Part shown: positions 1-7,955 of the stretch, piece after piece
Numbering within the stretch: position 1 is the stretch's first letter
How the letters are laid out: each line of letters opens with the position of its first letter
Assembly: GCA_030424715.1 (NCBI GenBank)
Contig: JAUHWH010000008.1
Span: forward strand, 62,001-126,000
Direction: 5' to 3'
Length of the DNA: 64,000 nt
Origin: Bdellovibrionia bacterium
Lineage (GTDB): Bacteria > Bdellovibrionota > Bdellovibrionia > Bdellovibrionales > JAGQZY01
Notes under the pieces: model-generated
Databases searched by the model: none
Seen by the model: the letters and a program-made list of their open reading frames with translations, nothing else
What the model was told of the DNA's origin: nothing
Made by a program: the position numbers and the translations under genes

Positions 1-217
1 TAAAAAAACTGACCAAGTGGCTCATAAACTTTTGCCCGGTCATCTCAAAGTACTCAGCCTCTGAGAGCGTCACAACTTCGCCCGCATCATTGGCCTCAAC
101 GACGATTCGATCACCGATAAAAGTGGGCGGCGTCTCAAACACACCACCACTGGCGTGGCTGTAACCACCAAAAAAAACAGAAAATACTGATGCTAATACA
201 AGCGACACACGGCTCAT
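1..217 (-). CDS. N-terminus of secreted hypothetical protein (cut by window edge)
   Basis: This reading frame is missing from the ORF track because it runs off the left edge. It starts with an ATG at 217 preceded by a run of six G, a good ribosome binding site. The first 72 residues begin MSRVSLVLASVFSVFFGGYSHA, a clear signal peptide with an SHA-S type cleavage site, followed by a mature part rich in acidic residues (GDRIVVEANDAGEVVTLSEAEYF). It is transcribed away from coaD. The family is not recognisable from this fragment; the protein is exported, and no function can be assigned. Confidence 0.65.
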   Translation of the reverse strand, partial: MSRVSLVLASVFSVFFGGYSHASGGVFETPPTFIGDRIVVEANDAGEVVTLSEAEYFEMTGQKFMSHLVSFF

Positions 218-491
218 AAATCCCCCCAAAATATCTCGGCAGAACGCCGAATAAGCCCAATCAGTGCACGAGTTGAGTAAAAATTGCAATGAATCCGTCC
301 CCAAAATGGGTCACTACCGAAGTCTTCACGGCTTTGACAGCTATTGAATGTACTTTTTTCAGTGCTCTCGGAACTGGGCTCTTTGCTCCGACTGGCGCCC
401 CTTAGGGATGGACGAGCCCAGGCTTGCCCCCAAGCGGCCCCGCACCAAATTGCACTTGTGCCCCACAAAAATTGCGTTACAGTATCAAACT

Positions 492-995
492 ATGAAGTTG
501 CGAAAAGCCGTCTATGCAGGAAGTTTTGACCCCCTCACCCATGGCCATATTTGGATCATGCAACGGGCGGTGACCCTATTTGATGAAGTGACCATAGCCA
601 TCGGCGTGAATCCCACGAAATCTTATTTCTTGTCAGCACCAGAACGGCTGCAAAACATCCAGTCGCTGATCGACAGTCAAAACTGGGATGCCTGCAAGGT
701 GGATGTGAAAATCATTGAAAACCAGTTTCTAGCGAAGTTTGCCGCCTCAGTGAACGCCTCATGCTTGATCCGAGGCATGCGATCGGAGGCCGACTTTAGT
801 TACGAGTACGCCATGGCTCAAGCCAACAAGGCGCTAGCACCCCAAATTGAAAGCATATATCTGATGCCGCCGCCTCAGCTGGCCCAAGTGAGCTCATCCT
901 TGGTAAAATCCTTGATCGGTCCCGATGGCTGGGAGGACTTAGTCAAAGACTATGTTCCAGAGAATGTTTTTCAAACCATCTTAAATAAAAAATAA
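492..995 (+). CDS. coaD: Phosphopantetheine adenylyltransferase CoaD
   Basis: CoaD transfers AMP from ATP to 4'-phosphopantetheine, the penultimate step of coenzyme A synthesis in the cytoplasm. The protein opens MKLRKAVYAGSFDPLTHGH, with the nucleotidyltransferase GSFDP and T-x-GH motifs at residues 9-19, and has IRGMRSEADFSYE in the middle and VSSSLVKSL (the conserved ISSTxVR-type loop) near the C-terminus. The ORF track starts at 348, but the 48 extra residues are low-quality sequence. An ATG at 492 gives 167 aa, the usual family length. No strong Shine-Dalgarno precedes this ATG. The gene converges on the ntrYX operon, with 69 bp between the stops. Confidence 0.95.
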   Translation: MKLRKAVYAGSFDPLTHGHIWIMQRAVTLFDEVTIAIGVNPTKSYFLSAPERLQNIQSLIDSQNWDACKVDVKIIENQFLAKFAASVNASCLIRGMRSEADFSYEYAMAQANKALAPQIESIYLMPPPQLAQVSSSLVKSLIGPDGWEDLVKDYVPENVFQTILNKK

Positions 996-1064
996 GGTTT
1001 TCTCTAAAAAGCGGACAATGGGAATTGCCCCCCTTTTCAGAACGAAGGTTTGCAAAGTGACCGG

Positions 1065-2435
1065 CTAGTGACCGTCGAGCTCGATTCCAAAAGACTTTAT
1101 TTTTCGATGCAGGTAGGAGCGCTCCAGCCCAATGGCCTCGGCCGTCTTGGATATATTGCCGTTGTTCTCGTTAATCTTTTTAATTATGTACTCTCGCTCG
1201 AACATGGAGCGCGCCTCACGAAAACTACCGGCATCATCGTAGACAGCTCCGCCATTCTTCTGGTTGAGCCCCGCGAATGTGAGGTCATGGACATCGATGG
1301 TGTCTTCCGGAGTGAGGATGTAAACTCTTTCGATAAAGTTTTTAATTTCACGGACATTACCTGGCCAGTCGTGCTTTATGAGCTCTTTGAGAGCTTTGTT
1401 TGAAAATTTCTTTTCAGCATAACCACCACTGAGACAAGCCTTCTCGCTGAAGTGGATCACCAGGGGCTCAATATCCTCACGTCGGTCACGAACCGGGGGA
1501 ATATCAAATGGCACCACATGCAACCTATAGTAGAGGTCTTCACGGAACAGACCTTTTGAAACCAAATCTTGCAGGTCTTTTGTTGTGGCGGCCACGACTC
1601 GAACGTCTAACTCGATTTGTCGATTCCCACCCACTCTTTGAATCTTGTGGTCTTCGAGATATTTTACCAATTTGGCTTGCACCGACATCGGTAAAGTATC
1701 GACATCGTCCAAAAACAACGTGCCCTTGTCGGAGTGGTCAAACACCCCTTTTCGCTCGTCACTATTGCCAATCACAGCGCCCTCTTCGTAGCCAAACAGT
1801 TCGCCTTCGATCAGGTCCTCTGTGTTGTGGGCACACTTGAAGTCCACAAAAGACTGACCCGCACGTTGACTCAGATAGTGGATATTCATGGCGACAAGCT
1901 CTTTGCCAACACCGACCTCACCCTTGATGAGAACCCAGGAGTTGGTGGGAGCAATTCTTGAAATCAGTTCTTTGACCTTTTTGGCCTCAGTGCTGTTTCC
2001 GATAATGGCCATGTTCTGCCGTAGCTTATTGAGGAGAGACCCTTTCTCGCGACGGACATTACGGACCTCGATTAAGTTGTTGAGTAAGATCGATACCCGA
2101 TCCATGGATATTGGTTTTTCCACAAAATCCCAGGCGCCGAGCTTCGTCGCTTCAACGGCGGTCTCGATGGTGCCATGCCCTGACATCACGATGATATCAG
2201 GCCGCCCCGGTAACACTGAAACCTCTCGGAGCAAATCCATGCCGTCTTTGTCACCAGGCATCCAAATATCAAGAAGGACGATGTCCGGCTGAAAACTTTC
2301 TATTTTTTGCAGACCCACATTGGCGTTTTCAGCGGAATCAACCACGTAGCCCTCGTCGGCAAGGGAGGCACAAAGAACTTCTCGAATGGGCGCTTCATCG
2401 TCGACGACCAAGATTTTCTCGCTTTTATATTCCAT
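1065..2435 (-). CDS. ntrX: NtrX-like response regulator with altered GAFTGA loop
   Basis: This 456-aa response regulator has the NtrC-family layout. The receiver domain (1-120) has phospho-acceptor Asp56 (LLDIWMP) and Lys107. The AAA+ domain (about 143-375) has Walker A GEVGVGKE (172-179) and Walker B LFLDD. A Fis-type helix-turn-helix ends the protein (NGNISKTAEAIGLERSYLHRK). The loop that normally reads GAFTGA and touches sigma-54 reads GAVIGN (219-224), and Walker A lacks the usual GESGTGKE form. It may therefore not open sigma-54 promoters, and may act as a DNA-binding or sigma-70-type regulator instead. It lies 68 bp after ntrY, its presumed kinase, at the end of the riboflavin operon. 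Confidence 0.9.
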   Translation of the reverse strand: MEYKSEKILVVDDEAPIREVLCASLADEGYVVDSAENANVGLQKIESFQPDIVLLDIWMPGDKDGMDLLREVSVLPGRPDIIVMSGHGTIETAVEATKLGAWDFVEKPISMDRVSILLNNLIEVRNVRREKGSLLNKLRQNMAIIGNSTEAKKVKELISRIAPTNSWVLIKGEVGVGKELVAMNIHYLSQRAGQSFVDFKCAHNTEDLIEGELFGYEEGAVIGNSDERKGVFDHSDKGTLFLDDVDTLPMSVQAKLVKYLEDHKIQRVGGNRQIELDVRVVAATTKDLQDLVSKGLFREDLYYRLHVVPFDIPPVRDRREDIEPLVIHFSEKACLSGGYAEKKFSNKALKELIKHDWPGNVREIKNFIERVYILTPEDTIDVHDLTFAGLNQKNGGAVYDDAGSFREARSMFEREYIIKKINENNGNISKTAEAIGLERSYLHRKIKSFGIELDGH

Positions 2436-2503
2436 AGTGCCTCCAGTGTAGTTGAGTTTTACACCAGCCCAAGCCCATTGAGAAGTGATTTGTCAGCCGC
2501 GGC

Positions 2504-4690
2504 TTAGGCTTTCTTGTAAGGCAATTCAATCTGTGCATGTAGGCCGCGTGGCTCATTGGGCTTCAGGCGCACATAGCCATTGTGGTCTTCAATAATCTTT
2601 TTGACGATGGTCAACCCCAACCCAGAGCCTCCCGGATGTTTTGAATAATAGGGCTCAAACATGCGTCGCATTTCTTCTTCCGTCACATTCTTTCCGTTGT
2701 CGATGACACTCAAAGACACTAGCTTATTGGCATCATCCACCGCCGTTTCAATGCGAATCTGGGGCTGAGCAACTCCCGTGGTGGCATTGACCGCGTTTTC
2801 AACCAAGTTAAAAATAGCGCGCTTTAATTGCTCAGGGTCAAAATAAAAGTCAACCAAATGATTATCTAAAGAACCGACAAACTTGATGTGACGATGGGCG
2901 TGCTCATAAAACGCAATGACCTTCTCGACCATGACATTGAGGTCCCCCAGACGCGTGTGGGTTTCGGGCATACGAGCAAACTGGCTGAACTCGTTGATCA
3001 AGTGCTTTAGGGAGTCCGTTTGCTCGATGATCATGGTGGTACAGTCGGTAAAGGCAGGATCTTTGATTTCGCTAGAGAATTTTTTTTGCAGCCTTTGCGC
3101 CGATAATTTTATGGGGGTCAGAGGGTTTTTGACCTCATGGGCGATTCGGCGAGCCACCTCTTTCCAGGCGGCGGCTCGTTGGCCATGCACCACGTCTGTC
3201 AAATCATCGAAGGCCACCACCTTACCCAGATCTTCACCCTTGTCGTTGTAAAGAGTGGAAATCTTTAGCATGGATGGAATGCTTGAGTCCTTTCTGTCCA
3301 AGATGATTTCTTTTTCAATGGTGTTGAGGCGATGAGTTTTCATCTTGGTGACCATCTGTCGATACAACCGGAAGTACTTTTCGCCCAAAACCTCTTGTGC
3401 GCTTTTGTTGATGAACTCTTTTGATTCAATTTGCAAAAGGTTCGCCGCCTTTTCATTGACCATCGTGATTCGATCAGAGGAATCAAGAGAGATGACTCCC
3501 GTATTCACGTTGGATAGGACGACGTGCATGTAGCGACGACGCTGATCCAGCTCTTGCAGTGTGGCTTTTAGACTATCATTAGCATCACTGGTTTCATTGC
3601 GATAACGAATTAGAGCACCCACCATGGCGTTGAAGTGCTCCGCCAACTTCAAGACCTCCGTCTCACCCGAAGGAAGGTTCACTTTCTGATAGTTGCCCTC
3701 GGCGATCTTTTGGGTGGCACGACCCAGAGTGTCCAGCGACGAGGAGAGATGCTTTGATATGTAAACCCCAAACCAAATCGAGCAAAACAAAATCATCAGA
3801 GTCATTAAGATCAGCACAATCACATAGATCGACTTCAGTGGATATTCCAAGGGATTGACCCCTCTCATTTCCTCGTAAGCGAGAGACACATCGTTCATCT
3901 TTGAGATCACTGAAACAGGAATAAAAGAGGAGATGGCGACCACCCCCAAGTCATTGTCGAGTGGGACCAAAACCCGCACCAGATTGCCCTGATTAAGTGT
4001 CTCCACACTGCTTTTTTCGATGCGATCTTCAGCGACCCGCTTTAGGATCTCCATATTGGGCGGTGGGATGATGGGTACCGTCGCGTCGTCAACAATCGCG
4101 ATCAGTCGCTCAGTCTGCAGGTTTGGGTAGTATTCAACCACATCGAGACTTTGCTCTTTGCGAAAGTTTTGTAGCAATGTTTTTTTATCTTCTAAGGACT
4201 GCTCTGAATTCAAGCGGTCCGCCAAGATAAAGCCAGCGTTAAAATTCTTTTTCTTTGCCGTCGAGTAGTATTCGTCTTGAATGACGATCGCACTTTTCAA
4301 GACCCCCTGCATTTTGTCGCTGAACCAGCGGTCAAAACTGGAGTTGATATAAAAAAGCGAGATGACAAACATCAAAGCCGTCGGCACTAGACTGAATACC
4401 AAAAAGGTGGCGATCAACCGAGACTTCAGAGAATTGCCAATCCAACCGGTTTGGTTATCCACAAAGGCTTTAAAGAGGTTGCGTAATATAAAGAAGCTGA
4501 GCAACAGCAGCAGAATCAAGTTGAAGTTAATCAGACCAAAAAAGAAGATGGATTGATTGAGGGGAAGCTGCTCACCAAAGCTAAAAATCTTGATCTCAAA
4601 CCAGGCGAGAATACAAAAAAGAATGGCCAGAAAGATTGAAAAGGTAATTTCGCGATTCTTTTTTCGAGCCTCTAACTTTTTAGATAACAT
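2504..4690 (-). CDS. ntrY: NtrY-like membrane sensor histidine kinase
   Basis: The 728-aa protein has two N-terminal membrane helices (about 14-36 and 48-70), a third at 93-115, a periplasmic sensor region (about 116-287), and a fourth helix at 288-311. These are followed by a HAMP linker, a PAS domain (about 385-500) and a HisKA domain with phospho-accepting His518 (RRIAHEVKNPLTP). The catalytic domain has NLVENAVNA (N box) and GGSGLGLTIV (G2 box). The usual DNGxG (G1) box reads DNGKN. The layout matches NtrY, the partner of NtrX. The start codon is 2 bp from the ribH stop, so the kinase is co-transcribed with riboflavin genes. The signal it senses cannot be read from sequence. Confidence 0.92.
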   Translation of the reverse strand: MLSKKLEARKKNREITFSIFLAILFCILAWFEIKIFSFGEQLPLNQSIFFFGLINFNLILLLLLSFFILRNLFKAFVDNQTGWIGNSLKSRLIATFLVFSLVPTALMFVISLFYINSSFDRWFSDKMQGVLKSAIVIQDEYYSTAKKKNFNAGFILADRLNSEQSLEDKKTLLQNFRKEQSLDVVEYYPNLQTERLIAIVDDATVPIIPPPNMEILKRVAEDRIEKSSVETLNQGNLVRVLVPLDNDLGVVAISSFIPVSVISKMNDVSLAYEEMRGVNPLEYPLKSIYVIVLILMTLMILFCSIWFGVYISKHLSSSLDTLGRATQKIAEGNYQKVNLPSGETEVLKLAEHFNAMVGALIRYRNETSDANDSLKATLQELDQRRRYMHVVLSNVNTGVISLDSSDRITMVNEKAANLLQIESKEFINKSAQEVLGEKYFRLYRQMVTKMKTHRLNTIEKEIILDRKDSSIPSMLKISTLYNDKGEDLGKVVAFDDLTDVVHGQRAAAWKEVARRIAHEVKNPLTPIKLSAQRLQKKFSSEIKDPAFTDCTTMIIEQTDSLKHLINEFSQFARMPETHTRLGDLNVMVEKVIAFYEHAHRHIKFVGSLDNHLVDFYFDPEQLKRAIFNLVENAVNATTGVAQPQIRIETAVDDANKLVSLSVIDNGKNVTEEEMRRMFEPYYSKHPGGSGLGLTIVKKIIEDHNGYVRLKPNEPRGLHAQIELPYKKA

Positions 4691-4692
4691 TG

Positions 4693-5160
4693 CTATAGCT
4701 TATGGATGGAATCCATAACTTGCAACATATCTAATGTGACTTGAGCCGCTTCGGCACCTTTATTACCCTTGGCGCCACCACACCGGGATTCCGCCTGTTC
4801 ACGGTTCTCTGTTGTTAGCACACCAAAGCCCACCGGCTTACCGGTGGCCAATTGCAATTGCGAGCAACCCCGCTCAACGGCGTTGCAGACGTAGTCGTAA
4901 TGACTGGTCTCTCCACGAATCACAATCCCCAATGCCACAACACCGTCACAGTCGTCTTTTTGCAACAAGGCCTGCACTGCCAAAGGAATTTCAACAGCGC
5001 CCGGCACGTAGACGCGTGCGTAGGGCTCTAGATCATAATTGGCCAACATCGCCAGAGCGCCAGACTCCAACTTTTTCGTGAGCTCTTCGTTAAAAAGAGC
5101 GGTCACAATAGCGATTTTCTTTGAGCTTTTCAGACTGGGTTGGGCTTCGATAATATTCAT
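4693..5160 (-). CDS. ribH: 6,7-dimethyl-8-ribityllumazine synthase
   Basis: RibH condenses 5-amino-6-ribitylamino-uracil with 3,4-dihydroxy-2-butanone 4-phosphate to give the direct precursor of riboflavin. The 155-aa length is normal. Family motifs present are ALFNEELTKKLESGAL (substrate loop), VPGAVEIPLAVQ, ALGIVIRGETSHYDYVC (with the catalytic His) and the C-terminal CGGAKGNKGAEAA. It sits between the RibBX gene (11 bp upstream) and ntrY (2 bp downstream), so all are very likely on one transcript. Confidence 0.97.
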   Translation of the reverse strand: MNIIEAQPSLKSSKKIAIVTALFNEELTKKLESGALAMLANYDLEPYARVYVPGAVEIPLAVQALLQKDDCDGVVALGIVIRGETSHYDYVCNAVERGCSQLQLATGKPVGFGVLTTENREQAESRCGGAKGNKGAEAAQVTLDMLQVMDSIHKL

Positions 5161-5171
5161 CAGGGTTTCCT

Positions 5172-6311
5172 CTAGTTGTACACGACAGGTTCTGTTGTCG
5201 CTGTGTCGGATGAAGCTTCAGTGGAGGTGAGCGCTACGATTTCAAGGCCAAAGCCTTTCAACCCAATGTTGTTAGGCTGCATTCGAGAGACCAAATTGAT
5301 TTTGCCAACGCCGAGAGCTCGTAAAATCTGAGCTCCAATGCCGTATTCACGGGGGTCCATCTTTCTTGGCTTAGGAATCTCTTTAAAAGCGTTCACCATT
5401 TCTGAGATGACAGAGTTCTGTCCCTCTTTGCGGAGATAGACCAAAACTGCTGATTCTTGCTGAGCCATCTGCTTCAAAATGCCGTGGATTCTTGAAGCGG
5501 AGTCATAGGGGCCGCCTCGAAAGACGTCGCCTAAAACATTCTCGACTTGCACTCGCACCAAAGTCGGTTGGTCGCGGTCGATGGTGCCTTTCTGAATAAC
5601 GATGTTCTCTGAGCCATCCAAAACATTCTTGAAAACTTTGACAACGAAGTCTTCGCTATAGGGATTGGGCAAAGGCTCACTGGCGATTTCTCGGACAAAA
5701 GTTTCATTTTCTAAGCGGTAGCTAATCAAGTCTTCAATGGTTCCAATTTTCAAATTGAATTTTTCTGCAAAGGCCCTGAGGTCCTTCAACCTGGCCATTG
5801 ACCCATCTTCTTTCATAATCTCACAAATCACCGCGCCCGGATTGAGACCAGCCAACTTTGCAAGGTCAACACTGCCCTCGGTATGCCCCGCTCGCCGCAA
5901 GACCCCCCCTTTTTGAGCACGGATAGGAAACACGTGCCCCGGCATAATCACATCACTGGGCTCCGCATTGGGGCTGGCTGCGACTCGAATGGTGTGAGCC
6001 CGATCGGCTGCGGAAATACCGGTGGATACCCCAGAGGCGGCTTCAATACTCACGGTAAAAGCCGTTTTGTTGGGTGAGTTGTTGGTGCGAGGGCCGACCA
6101 TCAGAGGAATACCGAGTTTTTCAATTTGCTCAGCCGTCAGCGCAAGGCAGATGAGTCCGCGAGCTTCTTTCGCCATAAAGTTGATAAGCTCGGGAGTTAC
6201 GAAGTCAGCCGCTAATACAATATCGCCTTCATTTTCTCGGTCTTCGTCATCCACAAGAATAACCATTCGACCGTTGCGAATGTCGTCGATTAATTCACGA
6301 GCGCTATGCAT
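5172..6311 (-). CDS. ribB: 3,4-dihydroxy-2-butanone 4-phosphate synthase with decayed GTP cyclohydrolase II domain (RibBX type)
   Basis: The N-terminal half (1-200) is an intact RibB domain that makes 3,4-dihydroxy-2-butanone 4-phosphate from ribulose 5-phosphate: [51 protein letters not shown]. The C-terminal half (about 205-365) aligns with GTP cyclohydrolase II but has lost its active site. The zinc ligands of the E-C-x(10)-C-x-C motif are replaced in [17 protein letters not shown], and the catalytic R-x-EGRGIGL reads RKEGQNSVI. The protein is therefore predicted to have only RibB activity; such proteins are known as RibBX. A true RibA is expected elsewhere in the genome. Its start overlaps the ribE end by 8 nt. 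Confidence 0.93.
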   Translation of the reverse strand: MHSARELIDDIRNGRMVILVDDEDRENEGDIVLAADFVTPELINFMAKEARGLICLALTAEQIEKLGIPLMVGPRTNNSPNKTAFTVSIEAASGVSTGISAADRAHTIRVAASPNAEPSDVIMPGHVFPIRAQKGGVLRRAGHTEGSVDLAKLAGLNPGAVICEIMKEDGSMARLKDLRAFAEKFNLKIGTIEDLISYRLENETFVREIASEPLPNPYSEDFVVKVFKNVLDGSENIVIQKGTIDRDQPTLVRVQVENVLGDVFRGGPYDSASRIHGILKQMAQQESAVLVYLRKEGQNSVISEMVNAFKEIPKPRKMDPREYGIGAQILRALGVGKINLVSRMQPNNIGLKGFGLEIVALTSTEASSDTATTEPVVYN

Positions 6312-6903
6312 TTTGAACTCCTTGGGATTTCAACAGTCCCTTCATATAGTAGTCAGTTTCAATGTTCACAGTTTGACCTTCTTCAAGAGCATCCATATTT
6401 GTTTGTCTCAGGGTTTCAGGAATCAGGCAGACCTGAAAGTCGACGGCATCGACCCAGTTCACAGTGAGGCTAACCCCGTTGATGGCGACACTCGACTTCT
6501 CCCAAATTTCGTTTCTACGATGCGCGGGCAACTGAAAGGTTAGCAAAAGACAGTCACCCGCCCACTCCTTCACTTTTAAGGTAGACACAGCGTCCACATG
6601 TCCAGACACCAAGTGACCATGAATTCGATCGCCAAAGCGTAGGGAGCGCTCCAAATTAAAAGACGCCTGTTGAAGCTCAGGGGCCGACCAGCCAGTCACT
6701 TGGAGAGTTTCGTGACCCACCGTGAACTTCATAGTCTCTTTATCATAAGCTTCAACGGTCAAACAGACACCGTTGCAAGCCACGCTATCGCCGATCTTGA
6801 TATCATCAAAAGAAACAGGGCGGGCCAATTGAATTTGCAGAGACTGATCACCCTGCTGGATTTCAATAATTTTTGAATTTGCTTCGACGATACCAGTGAA
6901 CAA
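6304..6903 (-). CDS. ribE: Riboflavin synthase alpha chain
   Basis: Riboflavin synthase dismutates two molecules of lumazine to riboflavin. The two tandem lumazine-binding barrels are visible: [13 protein letters not shown] and [15 protein letters not shown] in the first, then [12 protein letters not shown] in the second. Typical members begin MFTGIVE. The track starts two codons earlier at a TTG, but a second TTG at 6903 gives exactly MFTGIVE and sits 7 nt after a perfect GGAGG (6911-6915), so I use that start (199 aa). It is the first gene of the ribE-ribBX-ribH-ntrY-ntrX transcript. I see no FMN riboswitch in the short leader. Confidence 0.96.
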   Translation of the reverse strand: MFTGIVEANSKIIEIQQGDQSLQIQLARPVSFDDIKIGDSVACNGVCLTVEAYDKETMKFTVGHETLQVTGWSAPELQQASFNLERSLRFGDRIHGHLVSGHVDAVSTLKVKEWAGDCLLLTFQLPAHRRNEIWEKSSVAINGVSLTVNWVDAVDFQVCLIPETLRQTNMDALEEGQTVNIETDYYMKGLLKSQGVQNA

Positions 6904-7009
6904 CCCCAAGCCTCCAACCGCTTAATTTTGTTGGGAGAATAGAGTTTTTGATTCGCATTGTCAACAAGGTGGGCGATTGATTAATCCAGTGATTACAGTC
7001 GCTTACGAG

Positions 7010-7906
7010 CTAGAGACTTAAAAAGTCCGCCAGAGAGGTCGCATCGATGGAGCAGTGGTCGCCTGCCGTTGGTCGCCACTGCACCTGCGCGCCGGCTCCC
7101 TGCAGTCGAAGTTGCAGCTTGTGGGCGCCCTCAAAAAGGCCATAGCGATCTTGCATTCCGGCACTGATATAAAACTTTTGATATTGCGACAGGCGAGCCG
7201 ACCGAACGGTGTTGAGGGGAGAAAACCTTTGCCACTCCTCTTCGTTGGCAAAATATCGACGCCCCATCAGCAGGGCAGAAAGGAGGGCGCGTGGCTTCGC
7301 CCCGCTCTGTACCAAAAAGGTAGCTAAGTCAGAAGCACTGGCGTGAGGAGACAGTTCATACAACGGAGGACAAAGGGCCGCCACTCGAGAAAAGTTTTGC
7401 GGCATCTCAAGAGCGATCGCCAGAACGTTCAGCCCCCCCATAGAAGCCCCCATTAAAAAACGCTGCCGAGGCGTGCCGGTCCGTTGTTCAATGGTGGGAA
7501 ACACTTCGGTCTTAAAACGCCCGAGCAGACCTGTTTCTGCATAGGTCATAAAGGGGGTCACCAACCAAGAGTCACCAAATGACAAGGTGATGACAGTGGG
7601 AACCTTGGTTGCCTTCTGTTGCCAGCGGCTCTGCACTAGCGCCGTGTAGGCTCCACCATCGATCCAGAGGTTCTCGTCTTGTCCTTTGCCGTGAAATACA
7701 TAGAGGAGGCGCTGAGGATCACTGGTCGCCGAAGTGTGAACACAGTAGTTCCAGTCGGCCCCTCCAACGTAACAGAGTTGTTTTGCTGGAATGAACTTAG
7801 CCTGCTGGCGTCCAAACCGAAAATCACTCAGGGTTTTCACACTGACGTAGCCAGCAAGAAGGATGACGTAACCGACGAACAAAAAACGTAAAGCTTTTTT
7901 AATCAT
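7010..7906 (-). CDS. Exported or membrane-anchored esterase-like alpha/beta hydrolase
   Basis: The 298-aa protein starts with one hydrophobic segment (RFLFVGYVILLAGYVSV), a membrane anchor or signal peptide, followed by an alpha/beta hydrolase domain of the putative-esterase (esterase D / PHB depolymerase-like) type. LLYVFHGKGQDENLW matches the oxyanion-hole region, FLMGASMGG is the nucleophile elbow with the catalytic Ser, and GDHCSID near the end carries the likely catalytic His. An Asp in SAGMQDRYG would complete the triad. The substrate is unknown. It lies just downstream of clpB on the same strand, with a weak hairpin between, and could be a secreted ester hydrolase. Confidence 0.8.
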   Translation of the reverse strand: MIKKALRFLFVGYVILLAGYVSVKTLSDFRFGRQQAKFIPAKQLCYVGGADWNYCVHTSATSDPQRLLYVFHGKGQDENLWIDGGAYTALVQSRWQQKATKVPTVITLSFGDSWLVTPFMTYAETGLLGRFKTEVFPTIEQRTGTPRQRFLMGASMGGLNVLAIALEMPQNFSRVAALCPPLYELSPHASASDLATFLVQSGAKPRALLSALLMGRRYFANEEEWQRFSPLNTVRSARLSQYQKFYISAGMQDRYGLFEGAHKLQLRLQGAGAQVQWRPTAGDHCSIDATSLADFLSL

Positions 7907-7925
7907 GGCTAAATTGTAAACTGAA

Positions 7926-7955
7926 ATTTTTAGGGGTCAATGACTAACCCCCTTA
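7926..7955 (-). terminator. Weak hairpin after clpB
   Basis: Directly after the clpB stop, the minus strand can fold GGGGTTAG/TTGACCCC with G-U pairs and a 3-nt loop. It is followed by an AT-rich tract that is not a clean T-run. It may be a weak or partial terminator between clpB and the esterase gene. Confidence 0.3.

Noticed and set aside
6910-7009. Possible FMN riboswitch before ribE
   Set aside because: Only 100 bp separate the genes and none of the conserved RFN helices can be found.
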